Origin: Fasciolopsis buskii
Taxonomy: Eukaryota; Platyhelminthes; Trematoda; Plagiorchiida; Fasciolidae
DNA: 64,000 bases
Direction: 5' to 3'
Assembly (NCBI GenBank): GCA_008360955.1
Contig: LUCM01008323.1
Location: forward strand, 3,453 to 67,452
In this document: positions 27,201 through 37,684 of the stretch, in pieces
How the letters are laid out: every line of letters starts with the position of its first letter
How positions within the stretch are numbered: the stretch's first letter is position 1
Notes under the pieces: generated by a model
What the model was told of the DNA's origin: nothing
Databases searched by the model: none
The model's input: the letters and a program-made list of their open reading frames with translations, nothing else
Program-made: the position numbers and the translations under genes

Positions 27201-29446
27201 TTTTGTCTTATTAATTATGCAAATATCATAGACCTCGTCGGCCGGCGCAAAATGACCCAAAATGTCCGCTAGGAGCTGATTTCCACAATGGCGTTATATT
27301 GTACTGGTTTTGATAAATTTGCCGTTAAAGTCATCAGATGAACATTTTCGGGTTTCGTTTTTTGCCATAAGCTGAAACGAAAAGGATACTGATGATTTCA
27401 TATATTGAGCAGCGCAGTTGGGTTTTATTTTGAAAATGCTGATAAATAACTAAGTGAATGGGTCCCAGCTAATGATTTAAGTTCACTCCCTGTATAATAT
27501 CCAAAGACTTAGTCATTTAGGCCTCCAAGGTTCTAGCGAGTCCTAATCCGAGGTTTCAATGAGGTCTAATTGTGGAGGTTACTCGGTCTCGCAACTTGCT
27601 CGTGATCTCTCGCTACCTATTAGTTGCGGTTTTCTGCGAATCCTTTTCATCATTCTTGTATTGAATGTCTGAGCGAGCTACAGTGGTAATTACGTGAACA
27701 CATTTTACTTGTGCTATTTCATTTTGGGGGCAGTATTATTATAATGGAAGTTTTTCTAAAATATAAATAAAATTTCTGCCAAATTGTTGCTTGTAACCTT
27801 TTTACCGGTGAACGCCTAATTTAGTTTTGCCACTTTGTTCCTCTCCTAATTATCTGGCCTGGGTTACTGTAAAGCACCTGGGTGTAACCTCTTTGAAACT
27901 GTCATTAGCTGGTTTTCGGCAATTGTTTGGATGCGCGAACAGTAATCATTAGAGACAAAGTACAAAGTTTATTTGTTAGATTCATGGTTGAAATGGTTTT
28001 CTAATCGTAATCGCATAATTTATTTTTTCTGGTATTTCACGTTTAAGCTTGTTTTTCGCTGCGTTTATGTAAGAAATATGAGACATTAATTTTCATTCAA
28101 CATTCCTATGTTTAAAAATTTCGTTTTAAATATAACGGCTAGAACTCATTCGGTGAATAGCTCCAGGTCGTGTTTAAATATATGAGCACTCCAGAACAAT
28201 CATGTGGAGACGAAGAATAGGATCACCGAGGGTTGCTTGCACTAAAGTATTATCACCACAAACACCAAACTATGATCAATGGATCAAAGTTCTATGCAAT
28301 GCGTTCTAAAGCTTCTCGTAGTTTACAGTAAGCAGGCAATAGTAAAAGAGTCGCTTGACTCTGAATTAATTTCAATAAATCTGTCGTATCAGAATGACTA
28401 ATGGAATGAGACAGAAACGCCAATGTGCCCTACGCTTTGGGTTAGTTGAATGTTTTTGACAAACCTTGTTGGTGGGAGCAAAATTATACCACAATTTTAC
28501 AAATATTGTAAACATTTTCGAGGCATGTTAAACCAGAATCGGCTGATGAATAGTCATTTGGCGTGGAATTGGTTAGGATGTTCTATTAGATACTGATTCA
28601 ACAAATACTCAGACGGTTCACAGTGTTGCAAAAGTTAAAGAAAGCGATTTACTCATAATCACAGTTCACTATGCAAGTATGTATAGTGTCGACAAAAATT
28701 AGTCGCAAAAAACATGATAATGAACTTTACGGACGTCTACGTTAACTCAGACTACGTGAGGATTTATAAATAGATTCCATCGGCCGTAGCTGGTGAATTT
28801 CAAGATCACAAGGAATATGATTTTATCACAGAACATTCCGCGAACGTTTTCATTCTTTTTTAAAAAACCTAGAAATTTCGACACTCACCTCGAATTCACC
28901 TCTATTATTTTGGCCCCCTCGAATCACAAACACGTTTTAATCGGACGATTACAATAGAAAATAATGATAAAAACCCTGATAATTTCTGTCCTCCTTTATT
29001 ACAAACTTATGGTCAGTAAAATTTTTGGGAAGCAGTGGACAATGATGATTCAAAAGAACAAATAAAAAATTCATTGAAAATTTATCACAAACCTTAGTTC
29101 ATCTGGTGAAATATATCCATCTCCATTTCGATCAAAAAACTGGAATGCAATGCGCAGATGTGAATCTGTTTCCGCATTCCGCTTCTTTTGAACCATTAGC
29201 GCGATAAATTCAGGAAAGCTTAAGGTACCAGAATCTAAGCACATGTTTTGTCATACATGAGTGAAATTTACTGTCAAAGTCCACTTTCCTGATCATCTCT
29301 CTGACTTCTGCATCTGAGGGTTTGCATCCTAAACGCCACATAACACTTTTCAATTCCGTCGCGTCTATTTGTCCATCTCCATTGAGATCATAGATAGAGA
29401 ATGCACGCCTAAGAGCTTCCAGATCGTCGCGTGAAAGTCGATGCAC
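24178..29446 (-). CDS. Calmodulin-like four-EF-hand protein, internal exons
   Basis: Three - strand exons (29446-29272, 29234-29093 and 24278-24178) join in frame into about 139 residues of a calmodulin/troponin-C-like calcium sensor. The EF loops are DLNGDGQIDATE, DFDNSGTLSFPE (completed across a splice), DRNGDGYISPDE and DMDHDGKLNYE plus one residue. All calcium-binding positions visible in loops 1-3 are canonical, so at least three sites should bind calcium. Spacing between hands matches calmodulin, but the residues differ enough that this is a calmodulin-like paralogue rather than calmodulin itself. The frame begins at GTG (Val) right after an AAAAG acceptor, so a start exon is expected above 29450. 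The fourth loop breaks at a GTATGC donor, so a short last exon is expected below 24178. I could not place either. The target is unknown. Confidence 0.88.
24279..29092 (-). other. 4.8-kb intron of the calmodulin-like gene
   Basis: It lies between exons B and C with GT-AG ends. The DNA is AT-rich. The longest open frame, at 24675-25049 on the other strand, has no motif I recognise. I see no clear transposon inside it. Confidence 0.8.
29093..29234 (-). CDS. Calmodulin-like exon B: loop 2, linker, EF-hand 3
   Basis: It starts after acceptor GCTTAG, completes the Asn and encodes SGTLSFPEFIALMVQKKRN, then ETDSHLRIAFQFF and DRNGDGYISPDELR. The linker between hands 2 and 3 has the length of the calmodulin central helix. 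It has 142 nt; the donor is GTTTGT at 29092. It is separated from exon A by only 37 nt. Confidence 0.9.
29235..29271 (-). other. 37-nt mini-intron of the calmodulin-like gene
   Basis: The segment begins GTAAAT and ends GCTTAG on the - strand. It interrupts EF loop 2 at phase 1. Removing it restores the canonical loop DFDNSGTLSFPE, which is strong internal evidence that it is real. Very short introns are known in flatworm genes. Confidence 0.9.
29272..29446 (-). CDS. Calmodulin-like exon A: EF-hand 1 and start of loop 2
   Basis: This exon encodes VHRLSRDDLEALRRAFSIYD and continues through loop 1 (DLNGDGQIDATE) to the helix REMIRKVDFD. It has 175 nt and ends one base into the Asn codon of loop 2, before donor GTAAAT. 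The acceptor (CGCAAAAG) has a weak pyrimidine tract. The frame stays open upstream without a nearby Met, so the 5' border is less sure than the rest. Confidence 0.85.
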
Positions 29447-32400
29447 CTTTTGCGAAAATATTTGGTAATAACAAAAGGAAAACCAACCATAGCTGGAGCA
29501 ATTTACGCGATAAGTGAAGTGTAATTCAAACGTGCTTACAAAAATAACCTTCAGTCAACAAATTAAAACAAATGCCCAAGACACGCAATGGCCAGCACCG
29601 TTTCAGTGTCGACAACTCTGTCGATCACGTTTGCTTCAAGTTGGCGTCTGACTCATCCAGATTCGTCCTACCGAGCCTTGCTAAAAGAAGCAGGACAAAA
29701 TGCTTTATTTTGCACCGGCTGCGGGAGATCATATGAAAACCAAGCTTCGCAGATCAAACAAAATAGTGAAAAAACACTAAAAAACCAGGCAATGCTTTAC
29801 TTTTTAATGTTGTTTGTATAAGTCTGGGAACACCTCCAAACTGCGGCAGGACACGACTAAGAACGTAATGATTAAACTCGTAATTATTAGACGGTGCTGA
29901 GTCAGTTACAATTGCAACCGGATATGAATTACCAATAAGTATTGACTTGGCTTGGACCCAATTTCTGCGAATTTGATGACCAAGAAGGCCTCAGCTGAAC
30001 TGAAAAATCCCAAGTTCTATTGCAGCTGACGGATTCACTTGCGAGTTGAAGTTATATTAAACGGTACCATACGTTTCGCTCATTCGCCTTCGCGGAACGA
30101 CTGGATTTCGCGACCATGCAACGTCGCGGACCCCACCGGATGCTTATACATGCCGGCCAGCATGGGGATATATCAATTTGCTTCAGGTACCTTGCACGTA
30201 AAATTGCAACTCTGCGATCCGCACCGTTTACCCTGGGTCTTTGGTCTCCGGCACACTGGTCTACCTAATTGTAATGTGTCTTGGAGAGTATTACTCGGTA
30301 ATTCGGCTTGTAACCCACACTCAAAGGAAACAGTTTTTGATAATGTGATCCTTTTATTGCTTCTGAACATCAAAGGAACTATGCTAAAATAGAGGGCAGC
30401 ATACACTCACCAACCCGATCCAGGGCAAGCCCCATATCGCTGTTGATAACTCTGCCCCTGAAAGCAACTGCACTGACATCGCCAGCAAAGAACAAGCCGA
30501 GCGATTTCAGAGCTAGCGAAAGATTTCGAAAAGAGTAAGCACAAGGGTTGCCTTGAAACTCACCCAATCGTAGAGACGAGCTTGCCCAAGCACATACAAC
30601 CTTCCACGACGTAATTTTTTTCTACTGAGCAAGCCCTTCATTCATTAATATGCTTGCACCCAAGTACCGAATGACTCTAACTTATTAAGAACATTCGATA
30701 GTTTTCTGAATCACGCGCCTTGCTGAGGTTAATTTATTGTAGTCCAACCGGTGTACCTTCATCCGCACTTCGGTAAATTCATCCGAGAAGCACAAGGCGT
30801 TGGTGTGACGTGATCTTCTATTTATAAATCGGCGTTGAGCTGGACAGAGCATTAAGTGAATGGCTAGATATTGGCAGATATATGCCCTAATTAACTTCTT
30901 CATCCTCTTGGATGGAAATCTGGAGAGTCTGCATGCTCTGAACTTCCCCATTATTGCTATATTCTAGTCCACTTTCTTTGTGGCCATTACCATTAAGCTG
31001 GCCAGAAATTTTTGCATCTCACTATAGTCTGCATCGGTCTGAACGTGCTCGCGCGCAGGATCGGCGTCAATTCCCGCTGCTGGCCTGACGGTGGCCGGGT
31101 GAATATCGTCTGGCCTATCTCACTTGGCTTTTTATAATCACCAATTCCTCACATGACTTTTTCAATATAAATAGATCCGCGATGACCTGTGTTGTGGTAT
31201 CAAGCCCTGTGGCTCCGGTATCTCTATGTCAACAAAATAGACACTGCGGAAAAACTTGAGCATCGGGTTCATTCTTATCTCGGTTGTCTGCGGCAACCTG
31301 ATCCCCAAACATTAACCCAATAACACCATGCCTCGACAGACCGTTCGGCTGGATGCAGACATAGTTCTCTTCGGCTTTTATCGGCTACATTGGAACAGCT
31401 TAGTCACTTACTGGATTTCGTCACCTTGCGCTAGATTTGTTTTGCAGGCTGCCTACAGCGCATGTGAATTATGTTCAAAACTAAATTTTCAACAATAATG
31501 ATCAGCATGCTTTTTCAAATATCCTGAGTGGTAGCACGAATTTGGTTGAGTCGTGAATTTCGAAGCGTCGTGCCAGCTCCATTTGTTATTGGAGTCCTGA
31601 CGATTGTGGAACTTGCAGCCACACCAATTTGTTCGCTGCTGAATAGGGTGCTTGAACTTGGGGTCTTAGTACTCATAGCAAGAAAGGCCTCCCGATTCAT
31701 CGTATCGCCAACCTAACGGGAACTCTCTCAAGGTCCCGTCAGCTATTAGCCTTCTTCCAAAGTAATCCGCAAACTGAAGGGATTTCGGAGTTTGCAGCCC
31801 ATGTCAGTCTTCTTCGGTTTTGCCTGCGGTGCGGGACCTGTGCGAGACCATCGCTCAGATTCTTGCTGGCGTCGAGCGCCATCATCGCAGCAGATCAAAA
31901 ACCCGAGAGGATAGTGTTGAAAAATGTGTCGTTCAGCAAGGAGGGATTTTGGCTTAATGAGGAAATGCGCATGATAAGCTTTTTGGAGTCACTGCAGAAA
32001 CAATCCGTGTGAGAGACTACGTGGAATGATGTCTCCTAGGTCCGCCGGAAGAGAGCTCTTAGCAAAGCTGAAATACCTGGAAAAAAGTAATTGAATGCCG
32101 ACTCCACGCTGTCGAATTACAGAGTCCATCAGAGCTTACTGTTAGCTTTAAACAGCTTTGCCGCGGTACATAGGGCTCCTTCTTTGGAATTCTCGTCTTA
32201 TTATTAGGAGCTAAAACGTGAGAAGACTACCAAATCCAGTAAATGCGGCCTACGGCCTTCAGATGAGCTATTTAAGAAGCGAAAGTGGTAATTGTCTGAA
32301 AATTCAACTAGGTGTTCGGTATTCAAAATGGTGTTGTACCTCCTGGCAACATTAATAGTGGTTATGTAGATAAAATTATCTTCTGAAAACCACTGGTCAT

Positions 32401-33331
32401 CAATCGGATGAACAAGCTCGGAATATGGATGCTAAGCCCATGGCCCATTCAGCAGCATGCGTGCAGCGTTTGTCAGTATAAAGGAATGAGAAGTGGTCAG
32501 TACCCCTGAAGGAAAGAAATGTGGAATGGAACCCGGAACTTTCGGCCCACTAACAATGACAAATCTTCCATCTTCTCCAAAAGTATTAGTCTCCTGTAAA
32601 ATAACAGCTGTAAGAGCTGCTTCCAGGGGAAAGAAGAAAAGGAGCCCACTGAGAGCTGTCCGCTCAACAACTTGGCGCAGGGAGCACTCCGAGGATAGCA
32701 GGCACAGGTCACAGCGCTCCCACGCATCTACCGTTGCAATAAATGTAATGATACCTCCGATATTGTGCCTGAGGACAATCTAGCAACTGGTAAGGATAGA
32801 AACTCAGGCCGAGAGAGGAGAGCGGAAGTGTCCTGAGCATGCCCCGTGGTAGAAAAATTGCCTGATCTCACCGAGATCGCAGTTGAGCGTGACGTCTCTG
32901 CCTTTGGCATTGCTAGAAGGTGGCTGAAATACGGAACATGTGAAGGGAAAGGTGAAACAGAAATCCATTTACGGCTAACAACGACTATCAAAAGCGAAGT
33001 GGCCATTCTGATCCGGGGAGACATCAACCATGATAAATCCAGGGTCAAATGCATAGTCCACGTATACATAGCCATTCTGCTAATTCCCCCTTGGGGTCAA
33101 AGCGGCTCGTTTGTGCTGGCACAAAATTACAACAAGGAGGCGGATTCGTTGCTTCTAAATGCTCTGACCTGTGTATACAAAAAGGCCAATAAAGCTCCCG
33201 CTGTTGAGAAATTTCAATTTGGGTCTTTGGGACGTGTCACTTGTAGCGAAGAAAAAGGCCTCCTCTAGATATCAAGGTTAAATGCACTGAATCAGCATAT
33301 CTGAGCGGATACGAGATACAGATCTGGTTGC
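29447..33331. other. Upstream of the calmodulin-like gene; unidentified, partly GC-richer block
   Basis: The promoter and first exon of the - strand gene should lie in the left part. From about 30 kb the base composition becomes more GC-rich, with frames at 30039-30392 and 32846-33268 (140 codons). Nothing matches a family; parts may be the decayed 5' portion of the Penelope-like element that follows. Confidence 0.5.
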
Positions 33332-33850
33332 GTGCACATAAGGCTGAACCTTGCAATTACTAGAAAGGCAAACGATGTCAAGTTCTCCGTCACCAGCGAC
33401 GATTTCACGGAAGTCGAGCTTATTATCAAGACGGAAAATGATAATAGTCTAGTTCCTCTTAACGTGCTCGTCAAACCGACTACAGGCACATTAAAATATC
33501 CGCATATCTCCAAAACGCGTACGAAAGTCACAGACTATAGGGGCAAGTACCCAAGCGGCCGCAAAAGAAGCTGCATCAAGACGCTTTTTATAAGAGAACA
33601 GTTCCCCTGCAACACTGCAGAGCGAGGAAAACAATAAGAAAAACGTATTTCAAATGTCTCCGCATAGCAGATAAACACAAGGCACTAACAGAAAACACTA
33701 CCAGGAGACGATCGCAGAACAGAACAAAACACGAATCGTCCTGGAGTACATCAAGCATATCTCTGCAATAACAATAAGGTTATACAAGCCCCATGAAACT
33801 GAAGTGGCGCACAGGTCAACAAAAGAAAGCCGGTATCTGTCCCACGTGTT
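33332..33850 (+). mobile_element. Second Penelope-like element remnant
   Basis: The + frame from 33332 ends with the block typical of Penelope RTs downstream of the catalytic core: NSLVPLNVLVKPTTGTLKYP, then SKTRTKVTDYRGKYPSGRKR and SCIKTLFIRE, matching the LPFLDVLV...RKPT...HP...HKRSCVRTL pattern. After stops and a frame change, VLEYIKHISAITIRLYKPHE and TEVAHRSTK (about 33.74-33.82 kb) match the LPYVKGxSExIxRxLxPxxxxVAHRP block before the GIY-YIG domain. The catalytic YVDD region and the nuclease are not recognisable. It differs from the remnant at 4.8-5.7 kb, which has another spacing and wording of the same blocks. Confidence 0.68.
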
Positions 33851-36800
33851 TATCCTACCCTGATGTATTTCTTCCAAATTATTATGCCGTTACTGCCCCT
33901 AATGGTCTGCTTTTCCATAGAGGCGTTCTTCACCCGCGTTTATTTCCGATTTTTGGGCATATCCTAATCTATTAATGATGTGTAATTTGCTTGCTTTCTT
34001 TCCTGCATTACACTAAAACTGCCGGCTTCAGCAACAACCAACTTTCTGTTTGAGTGCTTCTCTTCCTCTTGTTATCGGATCTTGGATTTCGTTCATTTTG
34101 GTGCCCTCAATGTTCCAGAATTAACAGGCATAACGTTATTATTAATTCGGTGCTGGCTGATTTGCTTTTACCTCGGATGAAATATTTATTGTCAGCCAAT
34201 CTGCGGCATTAGCCTGAATCCGCGAAATTTCGAAGAATGAAAACACAATCAAAGTAAACCAGTATAGGATCAGTGCGTTCGATAGTTTGCACATAAACAG
34301 CAATCGGAGAAAAGAATTTATAAGAGCCTAGTCAGTTGTTTTAACAGCGCGCTATCCGGCTGTGACCCACCCCTAAGAGAAATGTCATTGCATTTCGTCA
34401 GTGGTTTGGCTAAATTTCCGGATTCGAATTCCAACGGGAAATAATTTGAAGTAGGATAATGTGAACAGTTTCATTAGATGCTGGTTTGCAACTGCCTCCT
34501 TGAGATGACCATCTGCTTATGGCCTTATGTTCTGATGCTTATTCATACACTAAGAGTATGTTCTCAGATTTTTTCGGCGCATTCCTCGGAGCAATCTGTT
34601 CCACAACTCAGCTAACGATATTGAAATAATATGAATGAATTTTGAGTATCGTAGGCACGTTCCTTGCCAAGATAAAGTCCACACATAAATGGAAAAATTG
34701 AGCAGCAGCTGTAAGTGGGATGAACGAAAAACAAGGAATTATTTAGCAAACACATGAATGGAAACTGAGCCAGAGACATTGCACACAAAACAGTTTGGCT
34801 GCGGGCAATAAGCCAAAATAATTTACGAGGTGTAGGATTTGGAATGACTAGAAATTAGTTGGCTGTTTACTTCCGTCCGTTATCAGATTATTGTAGCTAC
34901 ATCTATTAGTGGCGGCAAAATTTTTGGTAGCACCTTGTTTTTCACTCAGTCTCCTTGAGTGTTCCACTTTTGCCGTTAAATCTAGTGAAGATTAACTTGA
35001 ATACATCTGATTCATTTGCGATTATCTTGAATTGGGGTAATTTGCTTCTTACAGAGTAGTCTCGCTTTATTCTGCACTTTGGAAGGCCTCAGATTCCCAG
35101 TTCTTTTACGATGAATTTGGGCTGCCACACGAAGGATGCGTTTTCTGGCCGTATCAGGCTCGCGGAAACTTTTGTGGCTGATCAAACCACAGGAAAGCCA
35201 TGATCTGTTTATTCCTTTGCATCGACCTTTAATTTTGCAGGGATTTCCGTCATAAATGCTTGGCAAACGATTGGTTGGATGTTGGCTGAATCTCACTGTC
35301 ACGATTGCAATTGTTGTATATAAATATTATTAACTCACGGGCAGTGAAGTAGAACGTGTGCAGGAATCATGTCCTCTGGAGTGTTTTTCAGCAAATTGAG
35401 CTACGCAGTGTTTTGGGGTTTTTGTCCACTACCTACAACTTGTGAGGCTTGGAGCGGAACATGGTTAAGTTCCTCCGGATCATTTTTTAACGGAACGTTG
35501 ACCGCCAAGAGCGGTAGGCATTTGTGCGTGCCCCGGCTTAAACTTCCACTGCTTACGATTGTCTTTTATTTGTACCAATCAAGTGTCAGGGTGTCCAGTA
35601 TTAAAATCATACTTCTTTTATAGGAAAAAGTAAAAAAATGAAACCCAGCTGTGGAGGAAATGGGCCATCTTTAGCAGAAGGTTTATCTCCCATTAACTTA
35701 GACCCAAACCTACTTGGCTAAAGAGCACGAACTCCCTTTGTTCGCCTGGCATTTTTGTTACTTTTGCTGTGGATTCACTGGGGCACTAGCCCACTAGTTT
35801 CTTCATATATATACAAGGGCCAGCACTAAAATGTTTTCAACCATCCTCCCCGTATTCCATATGCACGCCTGGCACGTACACATACGTCCTCTATAATAGC
35901 CGTCATATTATAGCGTTCAGACTAAAATAGCCGCCTCATCATTACAGTCAAATTCCTTTATTATCTCTTTCAAAAAGAAATCAACGAAAGAATCTATCGA
36001 TGGCCAAATACCCGAAATCTTACAAATTTAGATTTATCGTTACTCATCAAACCGACGCAAAGACTGCAATTAAATATGCATTCGACTTCACGGAAATATA
36101 TTCATGACAAGGATCCGTGGGCACCAATTTGCAACGAATTTGCGCGGTCCTCTTTCCTTATTTAGTTTTTGAAGAACCGGCGAGGTCAACTGTTCAAATT
36201 CTAAAACTTGAGGATCGTCGCACTGCACAGAACGGTGCCTTGGATGGAAATTCCTTTGGCTAGGCAATCTATGCAGTGATAGATAAGCGGACACAAGGAT
36301 ATGGAATGCATCTACTTATCTATCCGTACCAAGTGCCAATCAGGAGAAGCCCGCCGAAATGAACATTTGTTCAGTCCACAACATACCGGCAAGGGGTGAG
36401 GGTGAACAAAGAAACTGTGTGGCATCTCCACCCTATCTATTCACCAACAGTAACAATTCGACATCGAATGAAGTCAAGGTGACCCATTTAGGGGTTCGAT
36501 AAACAGATGCGAGCCAGGCACTGTTATCTTAATGATCGTGAGGCTCGAGAATTATCACCAATTAATAAACTTCGATCTTGAATATATATATATGCTTTGC
36601 CAGTTTTCGCTGGATGGTCAAACGCTATTCCTCGGGAGCAGGCCATTTATCTGTGGACTATTTTCGCAGTGAGGTACGCGCTCCCGTTACTCTCTTGTAC
36701 ATGCATACCAAAACCGGCCTACTGTGGCAAGGCATTTTTCAACTTATTAGATTCTGGGTCCGAATTCATGAGCCCAGGAACTGCGGTCCGTAGGCAAAGC

Positions 36801-37450
36801 ATTTTGAAGGACGCGAAAGTGAAGACTGAGTGGCCATTGAGGTGCGAAGAGGCATGAATTATTTTACCAGAAAGTGTAAACAAAACGAGCACTGAATAGC
36901 TGCTCTTGGCAACTGCGCTGAGAGGTCAACGCCCGTTTGGCGGGCCATCCAGACTAATAGGCCCGGATATTCAAAGAAAATGATAGTGCAAAATTATGGT
37001 TCCATGATGTGTTTGTGGGTTTGGGATTTCTATAGGTTATCTTGTCCTATTGTCTTCACGTAATCCTCCGGGTCATGTCAGCGAGAATGGTATCCCTGTC
37101 GTTCCAAGCGCCGAGCTTTAATCGTGGCGCTGAACGTGTTCTGGAAGCTCCCAGGGTCTTTTGATGGCCGAAATGCAGCGCAGAACAATGGTAACGAACT
37201 CTGAATGGCCAACCGGAAACATACTTTTGCTTGAATCTTTGGCATTTTTATCTGTAGACGAAAGGAGCCCGATAATAGAACATGCTCTCCAAAGAATTCC
37301 AGATGCACCGCATGTAAAACGTTATCTTAAACCATACGAGGTTTTCTGCTTTTGGATAGTGTTTTGTGCGAGTTGGTCTATGCGTTGTCTTTGTTTAAAC
37401 AGTTCACTTGCAGCTACTCGTCGCACACATTTGACTGCTCGTTCAGCGAG
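33851..37450. other. Upstream region of glycogen phosphorylase
   Basis: It should contain the promoter and 5' UTR. A TA run at 36.58 kb and an acceptor-like TTCACTTGCAG ending at 37413 are the only notable signals. No TATA element can be assigned with confidence. Confidence 0.5.
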
Positions 37451-37684
37451 ATGTTGTCTGACGCGGACAAAAGGCGGCAGATCAGTGTTCGGGGAGTCGC
37501 ACAAGTAGAAAATGTGGCCAATTTAAAGGCTGCATTCAATAGGCACTTGCATTTTGACGTTGTGAAGGATAGGAATATTGCTACACCCAGAGATTTCTAT
37601 CATGCATTGGCACGTACTGTGTGGGACCACCTTTGTTCCCGATGGATCCGAACACAACAGTTCTATCACCGCGAAGACCCAAAG
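37451..37684 (+). CDS. Glycogen phosphorylase exon 1 (residues 1-78)
   Basis: This exon encodes the N-terminal regulatory tail and the first AMP-site helix. Ser12 sits in KRRQISVRG, keeping the basic context recognised by phosphorylase kinase. The cap region [15 protein letters not shown] keeps the equivalents of Asp42 and Asn44 that contact AMP across the dimer. In [14 protein letters not shown] the two glutamines (Gln71/72 equivalents) are kept, but the position of mammalian Tyr75 is His73. The exon ends AAAG before GTAAAG and has 234 nt, phase 0. No ATG occurs in frame upstream; only a TTG extends the frame, so 37451 is the likely start. Confidence 0.95.

Noticed and set aside
32846..33268. 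140-codon + frame with an opposing - frame
   Set aside because: No family or motif could be named. It precedes a Penelope relic and may be part of it, so it was not called as a gene.
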